Below the pieces are notes generated by a model, which had not been told where the DNA came from, ran no database searches, and saw only the letters and a program-made list of their open reading frames with translations. The position numbers and the translations under genes were made by a program. From Nothopassalora personata (lineage: Eukaryota > Ascomycota > Dothideomycetes > Mycosphaerellales > Mycosphaerellaceae): DNA of 64,000 bases. Shown one piece after another: positions 51,500 through 61,846 of the stretch (its first letter is position 1; each line of letters starts with the position of its first letter). The stretch lies in NCBI GenBank assembly GCA_033816765.1, contig CM066295.1:1302001-1366000 (forward strand), given 5' to 3'.

Positions 51500-51640
51500 G
51501 GAGGATCATCCACAGTCGCACGGTGTGTCTTCAACATTGGCGAGCTGATACTTCTCAATGCCTACCTCAGCTCTTGCCGCTCCGCTATCATTACAACCAA
51601 GTCGAACATCTGGATATTATGACCCCGAGCTCTGGATGTC
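51500..51640 (+). pseudogene. Third F-box-like fragment
   Basis: The string VFNIGELILLNAYL (51527-51568) repeats the F-box start of the gene at 49557, but the frame ends by 51622 and no C-terminal part is found downstream. It completes a decayed tandem array of three. Confidence 0.55.
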
Positions 51641-52097
51641 ATGCTAGAAGTATTGGCTTGCTCGACGGTCGCGCCATGATCCCGAAAATCGCTATTGGTC
51701 GTCAGGACTGCAGTAATGGTGCAGATGACTCTTAGTATCATAGGCTTAGGCCCTATGTCGTCAACACAGCAGCCGCTTCCATGCAAACCAATGCCGAAAA
51801 GGACTTCTTCAGCGTCTCAGAGTAAAAAGCCAAGCTACACTTCCCAGGCATGTGATCTGATGAATGTTTGCCCGCTAACATATCCCTGGAAATACCTTGA
51901 CCATCACTACGTTCGGAAATACTCGTTGAAGCGGTGAAATACTCCCACATGCACCTTTATAGTCGAAAATACTACGGTGTCCACATTATGTAAAAGGTGA
52001 CTGCTGTGTCCAGCTATTATTGTCAAAACATACTCCTATGTCTACATATTGTGCTGAAGTACTCTAAGGTCCTTATAACTACTAACTAGCTATATAT

Positions 52098-52141
52098 AAT
52101 AGGTGCAAAAATAGGTGCAAAAATAGGTGCAAAGATAGGCG
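52098..52141. repeat. 12-bp tandem repeat
   Basis: About 3.5 copies of ATAGGTGCAAAA. It lies where the 3' end of the broken epoxide hydrolase gene would continue, so it may mark the breakpoint that removed the gene's end. Confidence 0.8.
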
Positions 52142-52149
52142 TAGAGGTA

Positions 52150-53190
52150 GTTGCAGGTGCACAGGATCTCCGTGTTGGTAAGCACGGAGAGAACAGTGCC
52201 GGCACGAGGACCGGACCAGGCTGTGACCTTTTCGTCGATCCAGGCGCGCTGGCCCATTGCGTTGATGAGAACATGGGAGAGAAATAGACAGACCAAGCAT
52301 TGTTGTCGGATGAGGTAAGCGCTCTCTGTATCGGTGTAATTGAAAGTACTCTAGCGCTCGGATTGCTCCAGAGCCAACCGCGTGAGATTTTCAGCTTCTA
52401 CATGTTCTGTTGGAGGCGGTAGGAAGGGCATGAATTCCAGATGCACGGGCCTCGTTGTAGCAGTAGAATTGCAGTACAGCGTGTATGAAATTGGAGCACC
52501 CCAGTCTGTTCCGTGCACTGCATAGTACTCATATCCAAGTCCTTCTGTCATAAAGGTGTTGAGGATACGAGCAGTGTCTTGCGTAGTCCAAGTAGCTCGA
52601 GGAGCTGACGAGCATGCCAATCCCGGAATCGAAGGTACCACGACATTGAATGAGACTGGCTTGCCGGAAGATGTTACTGCTCGCTGAGTAGAGTGTGATA
52701 TGATCGGCTCGAACTAGTTGAAGGAAGTAGGTCAGACATGTAGAAGCAGCAAAGGTATCGCATCAGAACCTGTCGACTTCGCATTTACGAAGTGCACTTT
52801 CTGACATTTGATTGTCGCTGTGAACTGGAGTGTCTGTTCAGGTCTTGCTGATGTCTCGTCCGGTCGAATTCATCGAGCCATTTGGAGCGCAATTCCAAAA
52901 GATCCTCGTTAGCCATACCAGCAGTCGATCCAAGACGAGGGTACAATGGGTTGACAGGTAGTTTTGTGGCATTGATCAGAACCAGCATCTGAGACACGCG
53001 GTCGCTTAGGTCGATGCTGAAGGGTTGGAGACCGAAATTGGTCTTGAATGCGTCATATAAGGGAATGCATTGCTCAAGGTTACTGATGCAGTCAGCAGTG
53101 CAGAGATCAAGGGTATCATGGTGCAGCGATGGTGACGACGGAGTAAGACGACATGCCGAGAGGTGATACATCAGCTGAGCAGTCATATCA
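52150..53190 (-). pseudogene. Epoxide hydrolase (alpha/beta-hydrolase), broken and truncated
   Basis: Minus-strand pieces in order: an epoxide-hydrolase N-terminal domain (53186-52830; PFSIDLSDRV and LPVNPLYPRLGS); a frameshift near 52825; a segment IPLLLLH followed by a TGA where the HGWPG oxyanion motif should be; then VVPSIPG, the DTARIL helix and HGTDWGA containing the nucleophile Asp (52660-52500). A TAG follows at 52351-52353, then a further frame with QRAWIDEK and AWSGPRAG (52260-52190), the family's C-terminal region, which ends in a tandem repeat. In the family this enzyme hydrolyses epoxides to diols. The stops, frameshifts and lost oxyanion motif indicate a dead gene. Confidence 0.8.
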
Positions 53191-53725
53191 GTATCTGTAA
53201 ATTCTGATAGTCGAGCAGACCAAGGCAGTCGAGAGCTAAGCAGTGCAATGAGCCACTCGGCATCTAAAGTCTTGATCGCGACTTTCGTAGAACGTCAGCG
53301 GTCGTGACGGAAGTAGACTCGCACGAGCGGATATAGTGCGGCCACTGCGACTTCGACAAGTGTTTCTTACGTGGTATGTATTGGAAGAGTGTCTGTTGAC
53401 GCGAGGAAAAAAGTCAAATATGATTGTGCAATTCTCTCGGAAGCGCAAGAAGACGCGACTGAAGTTGAGGCCGACATGACATGAAATGGTGACGATTGGT
53501 GCGGTCAAGGAGCTGGTATGTGCATCGTCCAAGCGGGAGTCACTTGCGCTGCAGTGTTGATGATGGCTGGGTACAATATAGTCGTGATAGCTGCGATTAT
53601 ATGGGACGTCAGCGGGCAAGAGAAGTGGAGCTTTCGACGCGAAAGATCTCGGAGCCTCGGATTGTGTTCACTCGAAGGAACTCTCGTCGTATGTAGCCGC
53701 CGCTCATTCATCTTGACCTAGACGG

Positions 53726-54205
53726 TCACATCAGAGTCTCACTGTACGTACGCTCAGTGCTTCTCCTACCCTCTTGTACCTGCACAACCAACAACCCCAC
53801 CCTGAGCAGCGTGCCAGGAGGCCCCAAAGAGCTTGCCATACCCTGCCGTGCTGCTTGCTCAGATCGCCAAATGTCGTGATATACTGTGACATCTGTGATT
53901 GGTGCGCAGGCTTCCGACGACAACACCGCAAGTCACTCTGCGAGCCACGATGTATATGCCAATCTAAAGGTCGTGTGCTGGTACTATAGCAAGAATGACT
54001 CACTATGAAGTTGCTGGCAAATAAGGAGGAGTCCAGCGTCGCGTTGTTTGATGGTGATTGACATAGGGACTTTGCGGAACTTTCGCGTGGTATGGGTGGC
54101 AAGCCTGACTGTGCGCTCGGAGCAGGTGAATTCATAGATCAGGTCGCGCAGCTCTCTCGGCGAGGAGGTGCGAGTGCAGTTGAGGTTGATAAGTCATGGC
54201 GATGG
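53726..54205 (-). pseudogene. 2EXR-like small protein gene, broken
   Basis: One minus-strand frame reads SSPRELRDLIYEF, then about 30 residues later GLLLICQQLHSES, the two hallmarks of the fungal 2EXR-type family (LPxELRDxIY and LLxxCxQxxxEA). Two internal stops (a TAG after SFLL at about 53990, another about 18 codons on) and no start codon in frame mark it as broken. Opposite frames in this area are shadows. Confidence 0.6.
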
Positions 54206-54507
54206 TACGTGTGAAGTATTCGCGGGGCGTACGCAAGCGGTCTGAGGCCACTATGGCGTCGCATGAGCGTGACTGTCGTGCTTGGCGGTGTCGAATGTGG
54301 TAAGGAAGTTGGCGGAGTGTGTGTCGTGAAAAGATCTCGGATTCTTGTCCAGAGCGCGAAGTCGAGAGCTGCAAATAACGGGGCGAGCCCGCACGAGCTA
54401 TGTGGCCCCGCTACAGCCACCGTGATATCACATGCAGAAGCCGTCACTTCACCTGCAGCCGCCACCATCACGTGCAATAATCATCGTTACCTCCACCTTC
54501 ACTCCCT

Positions 54508-55170
54508 CTAAACCATCCCACCCGCCCTCACATCCTCAATCAACCCCGGCTTCTCCGTCCACTTCACGCCCCCACCCCCCTTTCCATAAAAACTGACCTT
54601 CAACTTCCCTTCGCCGAAAGGCTCCCCATCCTTCCCCACCCTCTGCCCCAACTGGTTGACGTCAAAATCTCGTTCTTCCAGCTGCTTGACCAGACTCTGG
54701 ATTAGATGACACTCCATCCCGGGTACCGGGATCATAGGCGTCATGAAAACAATCCATCTTGTATCGTACCTGACCTCCGGGACAAGCTCCAGGAATGGGG
54801 TTGGAAGGTTGCTGAGCCAGGAGACAGTAGAGTCCTCGTCCAGGCAGCGGAAAGTGGTGGTGTTGTAGTAGAGACGGATGGCTTCTGTGTAGACTTGTTT
54901 GCAAGATGTGAGGAGGCCGGGGAGGGTGTAGTCCGGACGGATTCGTTCTTCCGTGTCCTGAAATAGGTCGTAATAGATAACGTTGCGAATCTCAGCTGGC
55001 AGGCGAAGGAGGGATGACTTCTTTGGTGGGAGCATGTGGGATCTGGGAAATGCTAGAGACGGTACTAGGAACGACTGGCGGCGATTGGAAAGTGATGGAG
55101 TATTGGAGGATGAGTCCGGTCGAGGCGCGAGGCGCCCCGTAGTTGGTGTGGCAGTAGCAGTATGCGACAT
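54508..55170 (-). CDS. 2EXR-like / F-box-like small protein
   Basis: 220 aa, single exon. The Ser/Thr/Pro-rich N-terminus (1-45) is probably disordered. The motif LLRLPAEIRNVIYYDLF (about 53-70) and LLTSCKQVYTEAIRLYY (about 86-102) place it in the 2EXR-type family common in dothideomycetes, of unknown biochemical role and often compared with F-box proteins. The C-terminal part holds WIVFMTPM and a Gly-rich KGGGG stretch. A second in-frame ATG (residue 46) could be used. It is the only intact member of this family in the window apart from the locus at 59454. Confidence 0.75.
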   Translation of the reverse strand: MSHTATATPTTGRLAPRPDSSSNTPSLSNRRQSFLVPSLAFPRSHMLPPKKSSLLRLPAEIRNVIYYDLFQDTEERIRPDYTLPGLLTSCKQVYTEAIRLYYNTTTFRCLDEDSTVSWLSNLPTPFLELVPEVRYDTRWIVFMTPMIPVPGMECHLIQSLVKQLEERDFDVNQLGQRVGKDGEPFGEGKLKVSFYGKGGGGVKWTEKPGLIEDVRAGGMV

Positions 55171-55893
55171 GTTGCCGGAAGATTGACTCTTCTATGCTTG
55201 TGACGGAGCTAGGGAACAGGAGACGAGCAAGCTATGAGACCAATGCTTAGAAATGGTCCTTGTCGGAACAAGCGTGAACCTCGACGACTCATATGTCGCG
55301 GGTCACGTGACAAGCGGGGAGCAGAATGAGTGAGTTGCTCAACGAAGGTGTTCGTGGAGAAGGATCATGTTATTGCTTCCGCCATTACCCTTACGTCTGC
55401 CACTAAACACGAGTTGGTATCTGGTGATTGATCAACTCAGTCGTTATCTCGTCGGCAACCGATTCGGTCAGGCTAACGTGTATCGTTTCGCTGAGACAAA
55501 CTTGGTCGGCATCATCTCGGGAGAGACCGGATATGATGGTGTTGGAATTCATAGTGCTGAGTTTGGTTGAGTTCCGCAAAGTCAGCAGCGATGCCCTTCA
55601 TAAATCCAACGCACGAGTGTCGTATCGGACATAGACCTGATTCGTTGTCCATCGTTGTTCCGCTCGTGAAATTTCACCCCGTCCTATTTGCGGCATACGA
55701 CAAGAGTCCAAAACCAAGAGAGGTCACTTCGTACGGTCACTTATCTGTCGAATGGCTGCTTGCCGGTCCGGGGAACCGGCCTCGCTGAGGCCTTCTTCGT
55801 CAGGCCGACTTTCCCGCTTTTGTAATGGTTCGGTTCCAGGATCCGGGATGTAGATATGTTCTTCTGGTTGTTCGTCATGACGTGACATTTTCT
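55171..55893. other. Intergenic region
   Basis: No gene recognised. It holds a short inverted repeat GCCGGTCCGGGGAACCGGC (about 55765-55783) after the end of EXO84, possibly a terminator-like hairpin. Small frames here are unsupported. Confidence 0.4.
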
Positions 55894-58023
55894 TCAAGTG
55901 CGCACGCCGAGACCAATGGGCTGAGTGGCATTCACCGCCGCGGCTCCATCAGCTGATAGCTCTCTGGCGATGAGACCTCTAAAGTCTACTCCCACCTCCG
56001 CCAATACTACAGCCTGCTCTTTTACAGTCCGAATACACGCTCCCCATATCTCGCTGTCCTGGTCGACACTACTGAGTTGACGCTCGAGGGCCGCGTTGAA
56101 TTCGTCGACTCTCTCCTTCGCCCACCGCACGACTGCGCTGCTGCTAGTTGTTGGGAATGACTGATTGAAAGTCCTGAAAGTATGCAGCAGCAGTGTGAAG
56201 GTGGTGAAAGCCAGTGCCTTTAGGTAGGGCTCAAGAGCACCGGTGAGGGGTAGCTGTCGCGTCCGTACTCGGATAGTCTCCGTCCGGCTGGAAAGATATG
56301 TTTGGCGCGCCAGTTCTTCAAAGCCAAGTCTGAGCAGCCAGGAGACATTTTCCTTCGTCCTCCCCATGCCGCTGCTGGAGTGGCTGATCTGCCTGGCAAT
56401 GCTATTTGCAAGCTTACTTGCTCGTTCGTTCACCTTGGCTAGAATAATCTCCTGTGCGATGGCGTTGCCCTTGATACCGCGTGCCATTTTTCGAAGCTTC
56501 TCCACTCGAGAAACAGCCTCTTCGAAGCGTTGTAGGGCAATATCGATGTCAAGGCCGTCGATCTGCGATTCGACCCATCTTATGCTTTGCGGCCGGCCAT
56601 CGGCATCGACAAGTACCGAGTTGCTTCTGCTCAGGCCACCAAGCTTGCCATCTTCACTCACCAAGTCGTTGCCGGCAGCAGCAGCTTTCTTCAGCGAGCG
56701 TACGTCGCGCCCAGTGAGAGAAGCAAGGTCATGGAACGCCTTCTCACGCCCAGTATGTTCGGCAGCGAGCTGCTTACGCTGGTCCTCTTGTGCTTTGCGA
56801 CAGGCCACAATCAAGCCAGCCTTGTCAGTGCTGTCTGCTGTAGCATACGTGAAACTTTCATTACCGGCACGGACATTGATCGCATTAGCGATAGCTCTGT
56901 TCTCCTTGGTATTGTTGTGTCCGAGTGAGGTCGATGATCTCGTGCTGATGTCTGCGAGGGAGACATCGTGCAGAGGCCAGCATCGATCGGCCACAAGCGT
57001 CGTCTGCGATTGGCCGGCAGGTTGATGCATGCTCATGCGATTACCCTTCCCTTGTGGAGTGGCATCTGCAGGTCGTTTCTTCTCGCTTGCCACCAAGAGA
57101 TGGTCGTTCAGCAAAACCAAAGCAACTCTTCGCCTCGGCTTCCACGTCGCCGCATTGAGCTCCACCCATCGCTGGCTCTCCATGATGATATGTCTGCCAG
57201 GCAATGCAGGGAGGTACTTTTGACTGCCTTCGACCCTCTTCCACAAGGTCTGCAGGTGGGTGCTCCACATGGCCTCCAAGTTGGCAACGCTGCTCCTATT
57301 TGCGCGCTTCCTATCGGCGACACTGAGCGTGCTGGACGAACTCAGATCCGCCCCGCCGGCGCTTGAGGCATGGCCCAAGGCACCCGTCAGCTCGGTCATC
57401 AAGGCACGCAGCGTGCGCATCTCCGACTTGAGCTTATCTGCCTCTTTCGAGATCTTGATGAACTGTGTTCGATTCTGGTAGACATTGTGTTGGAGATCTG
57501 AGTCTGTATGTGCCTTGACACTCTGCAGGTCTTTCTGGTAGGCGTGAATGTCGCTTTCGGAGGCATCGGCCAGCATGTTCTGGACGTAGGTGTCCACCTG
57601 CAGATTGGGGTCCTTCAGTGCACGCAGATCGACCTTCAGCCTGCCCTTCCCCTTCTCCGGACTCGCCCGTCCGTCGCGTGCAGGCGGTGGCCGTGATCCT
57701 CCTCGTAGAGCAGCGGCGTCTCCCGCATACTGCGCAGTCAGGGCGGGCATGGCTGGCAAGGGTGGTGCAGCGCCATCTTGAGGGATCCCACCGGCGAAGC
57801 GCGTGCTGTATCGCCTCTTCACCAAGTCACTGGTCTGCTCTCCGCCCAGCTTCGGCCGTTCTCTCCATGTTGCGCCGCTCGCACCCGAGTCCTGCGTCGT
57901 GGGCGTCCATGCCGCTTGGTGCTGTTGTTGTACGGGCGCGGAGATGGTGGGACGCCCTGTCGTCTTCGCCGCCTTGGCCGACGTCTTCTTGCGACGCAGC
58001 GATATGCCTTTGCTCTCCGACAT
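55894..58023 (-). CDS. EXO84: Exocyst complex component Exo84
   Basis: 709 aa from ATG 58021-58023 (MSESKGISLRRKK). The open frame extends 90 codons further upstream, but that part contains a repetitive Asp-Gly/Met-Gly run from the promoter and is rejected. Exo84 is a subunit of the octameric exocyst that tethers secretory vesicles to the plasma membrane at growth sites. Visible: a basic disordered N-terminus (1-120); the Vps51/Exo84-type helical domain (about 135-215, LKDPNLQVDTYVQNML); a PH-like domain (about 265-412, HIIMESQRWVELN and VALVLLNDHLLVAS); and a helical C-terminal domain (about 440-690). The length fits filamentous-fungal homologues. It is divergent from TOM20, sharing a roughly 310-bp promoter region. 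Housekeeping and single-copy. Confidence 0.92.
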   Translation of the reverse strand: MSESKGISLRRKKTSAKAAKTTGRPTISAPVQQQHQAAWTPTTQDSGASGATWRERPKLGGEQTSDLVKRRYSTRFAGGIPQDGAAPPLPAMPALTAQYAGDAAALRGGSRPPPARDGRASPEKGKGRLKVDLRALKDPNLQVDTYVQNMLADASESDIHAYQKDLQSVKAHTDSDLQHNVYQNRTQFIKISKEADKLKSEMRTLRALMTELTGALGHASSAGGADLSSSSTLSVADRKRANRSSVANLEAMWSTHLQTLWKRVEGSQKYLPALPGRHIIMESQRWVELNAATWKPRRRVALVLLNDHLLVASEKKRPADATPQGKGNRMSMHQPAGQSQTTLVADRCWPLHDVSLADISTRSSTSLGHNNTKENRAIANAINVRAGNESFTYATADSTDKAGLIVACRKAQEDQRKQLAAEHTGREKAFHDLASLTGRDVRSLKKAAAAGNDLVSEDGKLGGLSRSNSVLVDADGRPQSIRWVESQIDGLDIDIALQRFEEAVSRVEKLRKMARGIKGNAIAQEIILAKVNERASKLANSIARQISHSSSGMGRTKENVSWLLRLGFEELARQTYLSSRTETIRVRTRQLPLTGALEPYLKALAFTTFTLLLHTFRTFNQSFPTTSSSAVVRWAKERVDEFNAALERQLSSVDQDSEIWGACIRTVKEQAVVLAEVGVDFRGLIARELSADGAAAVNATQPIGLGVRT

Positions 58024-58227
58024 GCTGCCGATGTACGTGAGTGTAGTACTTACTGTTCTATAGTACTGTAGCGCTGTGGTGATGCTGGTCTCAATACGCT
58101 GCCATGATATGACGAAACTCGAGCTCGGGCCGCTGGCATGTTTGGTCTCCAGATTTTGGTAGTCGATGTCCGTATTGCATGCACTGCCCAAACACAACTC
58201 GACCACGAAACACCATACAGTACAGCG

Positions 58228-58275
58228 TCGCCCATCGCCCATCGCCCATCGCCCATCGCCATCGCCATCGCCATC
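58228..58275. repeat. Microsatellite in the EXO84/TOM20 intergenic region
   Basis: Four CCCATCG units followed by GCCATC hexamers, in the shared upstream region. They create spurious open frames on both strands. Confidence 0.85.
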
Positions 58276-58334
58276 AAGACACCGTCGCTGCATTCACCCC
58301 CGGTTGGTCACACTCCCACACCCACCGCACCGCC

Positions 58335-58969
58335 ATGGCCTCCACACAACCCTCATCCGGTCCTTCGACAAGCACCGTCGCAGTCGCAACAGCCGGCGTC
58401 GTTACGACTGGTCTCCTCGCATACGCCTTCTACTTCGACTACAAGCGAAGAAGCGATCCAGAGTTCAGGAAGTCGTTGAGGAAGCAGCATAAGAAGGTGC
58501 AGAAGATCTCGGAGGAATCGGCCAAGGCATCAGAGCGCGAGCAGAAGCAGAAGATCCGACAGGTGGTGGATGAGGCCAACGAGGAGGGTTTCCCGCGCGA
58601 CCCCGAGGACACCGAGGCGTACTTTATGCAGGAGGTTGCACGAGGAGAGAGCATGTGCACAGACGGTTCAGACCCAGTCGATGCGGCGCTGTGCTTCTAC
58701 AAGGCATTGAAGGTCTACCCACAGCCGAGGGATCTGATCGGCGTCTATGACAAGGCGGTGCCCAAGGTATGTCCAGTCGTCGTCCTGAGCGCGTGGACAA
58801 TGCGATACGCAGGCCACGAGTGAAGCACCGCGTGTTCATTCTACTAACACAAACGCCACAGCCAATTCTCGACATCCTCGCCGAAATGATCGCAGTCGAC
58901 CCAAGCATATCCGTCACGGGCTCTTCTGGCCCCGGTTCCGACGCCGGCTCAGCTGGCAACGTCGAGTAA
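58335..58969 (+). CDS. TOM20: Mitochondrial import receptor subunit Tom20
   Basis: join(58335..58766, 58862..58969), 179 aa. The 95-bp intron has GTATGT donor, a perfect CTACTAACAC branch site and CACAG acceptor. Tom20 sits in the outer mitochondrial membrane and recognises presequences for the TOM complex. The sequence shows a short N-terminus, a transmembrane segment (about 15-34, VAVATAGVVTTGLLAYAFYF), a basic flank (DYKRR), a charged linker helix (about 40-85), a TPR-like receptor domain (DAALCFYKALKVYPQP, about 115-132) and a Gly/Ser-rich tail. The start is the ATG in context CGCCATGGCC directly before the membrane anchor; the longer open frame upstream comes from the microsatellite. Length matches fungal Tom20. 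Confidence 0.93.
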
Positions 58970-59453
58970 AGCAAACCAGACGCAGTCATCCCACACCACG
59001 CCCACTACTAGTGCGAGCGAGCGAACGGACGTTCAACACATCGCGCGAGAAGTGCGCTGTACGAGAGACGGTACCAAGAGCTTCGAGTTTCGAAACATGT
59101 CCTTAAAGCGTCAAAGATCACCTCCAGAAGTCTTTGGTAGTGACAAGAGCATCGTGAATGCATTAGCGGCGTATAGATAGGGAGCAAGCGGGCGCTGGCA
59201 GCTTGTTTCTTGTGCTGCGAGATCTCATCTCATGGCTTGTATAAAACGATCGTACATTCAGAAGATCAATCGAATCCAGGACTGGAACGCGGTGTGAGCT
59301 TGCTTTCACCTCTGCGGAGTACGCCAACAACACCATTGTAGGAGCTGACCTAGCAGAGCTAATGAGGTGAGTTTGAGCTCACCACATAAATCTTCAGCGC
59401 TTCACCGCGAATTCGCCGCCACCAACGTCGCAACCACAACCACCATATTCGTT
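58970..59453. other. Intergenic region downstream of TOM20
   Basis: No gene or RNA recognised; it likely contains the TOM20 3' end and the upstream region of the next locus. Confidence 0.4.
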
Positions 59454-60239
59454 ATGGCGAAGAATAGTACCAAGAAGACCAGACAGACCACCAAGCATGC
59501 CACCGGCAAGACCACCAAGAAGATCCCCAAGAAGATCCCCAAGAAGGCGGGAACCTGCAAGCGCACCTGCTCGGCCTGCCACATAAGAGAAATCTCATCC
59601 ACCTCAGTCACCTCGGTCAGTCAATCTTGATACTGACTTATCGCAGAAGAGCTCCGCGACCAGATCTATGTCGAAGTATTTAACGATGTCACAGTCGACC
59701 TTCGATCTCGCGGCACGGCCACTCGCGACGCTGGCCTGCCCTTCACCTGCAGACAGCTTCACATCGAAACCGTCGAGCACTACTACAGCCGCGCCACCTT
59801 CTCCGTCGGCGGCTATGAAACGTCCTTCCTCTACAAATGGCTCAACAAGATCCCCGCCAAGCATCGCAGACTCATTCAAGATATTCATTACGGGCCGGAG
59901 GGCTCCGACTACCTACCACGCCCCACACTTTGGGCCGATATAGACTGGGACGGGTATAATACGGCGTGTGTGTATCAAGGACTGAAGAGGGAGATGATGG
60001 ATTGTGGTCTTGGTTTGAGAAAGGGTGTGTTGAAGATGCTAGTTCGCACACGGAACAGGGTCACTGGAGAGTGGGATCACGAGTGGAGTGGATGTCCGGA
60101 GTCATTTCCTGCGCTACTACTTCAGCCGCACTCGAGCAGCCATTCGAAAACTCGGTGGAGTTGCAACACGAATCGACCACGGCGCCAGCACAACGCAAGC
60201 CATCACTTCTCACACTGCCGCGGGAGCTGCGAGACATGA
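59454..60239 (+). CDS. 2EXR-like protein with basic N-terminus (probable intron)
   Basis: From ATG 59454 a Lys/Thr-rich N-terminus (KKTRQTTKHATGK with repeated KKIPK) and a CKRTCSACH segment lead to a splice donor near 59616 or 59620; the acceptor is CGCAG at 59646 or an AG shortly after. The second exon carries ELRDQIYVEVFND and LPFTCRQLHIETVEHYYSRATF, the two 2EXR hallmarks, then a long variable domain. Which donor/acceptor pair keeps the frame is unresolved: ending exon 1 at 59619 and starting exon 2 at 59647 is in frame. The frame ends at a TGA (60237-60239) that overlaps the next, broken, family member, so its natural C-terminus may have been lost near 60120. Confidence 0.6.
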
Positions 60240-60930
60240 TATACGAGTACGATCATCACCATACTACAATCCCTTGTCCAAGCTAACAGGATGCACATAC
60301 CCCTTCACACACGTCGTCAAGCTGTGCAGCCACGGCTTGAGCAAACCAATCGACGAGCGCAATCACTTCGTAGATTTCTTCACTAAACCGCGGACTTTTT
60401 TTCGACGCCAATGCGGGCCTCATCCTTGCCTGCAAACATACCTACAACGAGGCTCTGAAGCTATACTACGACCGGAGCACTTTCCTCGTCAGCGATTCAT
60501 GCATTCTGTACCGCTGGGCGTGAGACGCCAGAATCAACATAGAGCTCGTCAGCCCCATCAAGGAAATATGCATTCGTGGCCCACGCGGGGGTAAAGCCCC
60601 ATTCTCCAGCTGTCAAAGCCGCGCAGGGTATATTCTCAGACGACTGCGGGAGACGAGTAGCTTGATCAGGCCAGGAGTTGACAAAATCTACGTAGGCGGT
60701 GGATTGCCAACAGCTCAACAGAACGAGCATGTTAATAAGGAGAGCTGGAAGTACGACTAGTCGGAAGAGGTCTGGAAGTCACTCAACGCGGAGGGCTTGG
60801 CTGCGTGGCAAAAACGCTGAGAAAAGGTACGCTGGACTCTGTCACGGACCATGTTTCCAGGAGACTAAGAGGAGAGCTTCGGCTGGTTTCCAACTGCTCG
60901 TAGAGCTAGCGCAGTGTTGATGAACGAGAG
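60175..60930 (+). pseudogene. 2EXR-like gene fragment, frameshifted
   Basis: LTLPRELRDMIYEY (60210-60251) starts the domain. After a frame change, AGLILACKHTYNEALKLYYDRSTF (60411-60482) gives the second hallmark, followed by TGA at about 60522 and more in-frame stops up to about 60900. Start codon not found. It lies head-to-tail with the locus at 59454, so it is probably a tandem duplicate that has decayed. Confidence 0.65.
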
Positions 60931-61136
60931 CGCCGACTGTTTACTTCCTGCAGAAACTTCCTTATTGTCTCAGGCTCACAATACCCTGTCATATATCAGC
61001 ATGTCTCATTCATTTTCGGCTCACTTCTGCTTGACACATGCTGAACGGTCCTTCCGATAAGCTCTGCCTACTTTTGTCGCCCTTTGCATAGCACCTGCAA
61101 CAACTCGCGTCAACACCTCCGAAAAGCACTACGGCC

Positions 61137-61846
61137 ATGGCAGACAATATGATCTTGATCTCAGTGGTCGACGCCACAGGCTGCGTGCTCCGCGTCTATC
61201 AAATGGATTCGGAAGGCAGCATGAAGCAACTCCTCACCCACTTCAAGGACTACGCGTGTCCGCTCTGTACCAACACAGAGAATATCACTTTCTGGTATGA
61301 AGATATACAGGTCTGCCACTTCCACCTCACCGCCCCGCGTGCAGCACGCTAACATCCCACCTGGAGATCACCACAATCCACACCCCCTCCACCCTCGACC
61401 TCCCACCCTTCACCAAAATCACAATCCGCCCCTCAATCCTCTGCGCCACATCCACCACCGCAGGCGGCGAGACCCTTCCAGTCCTCCACCATTTCAGTCC
61501 ACCCTTCGTACGCCTCCACGGCGGAACCTTCACCCCTTCGCCACTCGGCGGCGAAGTCACGCCCTTTGGCCCCTTCGGTCTGACCGGACAGCAAGATCGC
61601 GAACATGGTTGGGAGCGGCGGGAAGAACTTCGGGCGAAACTTCTGGATCTGAGGAAGCAGGAGAAGGATTTGATTAGGAAGATTGTGGTGGGGAGTGTGT
61701 ATGAGAAGTATGCGGTGAATGGAGCAGCTGTGAGGGAGGGGATCGAGAGAGCGGTGGAGGAGAGGGAGAAGGTTGGGGAGAGGTGTAAGGCGGCTGAAGA
61801 AGAGCTTGAGAGAGAAGGCAGGAGAGATTCGGTTTGGGTTTCATGA
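61137..61846 (+). CDS. Hypothetical protein with C-terminal coiled coil (two exons)
   Basis: join(61137..61294, 61345..61846), 219 aa. The 50-bp intron has GTATGA donor and GTGCAG acceptor; splicing joins a TG|C codon and restores one long frame. I do not recognise the family. The N-terminal part is globular (beta-strand-like LISVVDATGCVLRVYQM, a CPLC pair), the middle is Thr/Pro-rich with a run of Gly-Pro-Phe residues around GGEVTPFGPFG, and the last 90 residues are a strongly charged helix (Glu/Lys/Arg with Leu/Val repeats) likely to form a coiled coil. The basis is open frame, splice signals and codon use. Confidence 0.65.

Noticed and set aside
56243..57025. Long plus-strand frame of 260 codons
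   Set aside because: Shadow of EXO84 on the opposite strand, with Ser/Leu-rich composition typical of antisense reading.
58023..58293. 90-codon N-terminal extension of EXO84
   Set aside because: Derived from the CCCATCG/GCCATC microsatellite and promoter; family proteins begin near MSxxKGxSLRRKK.
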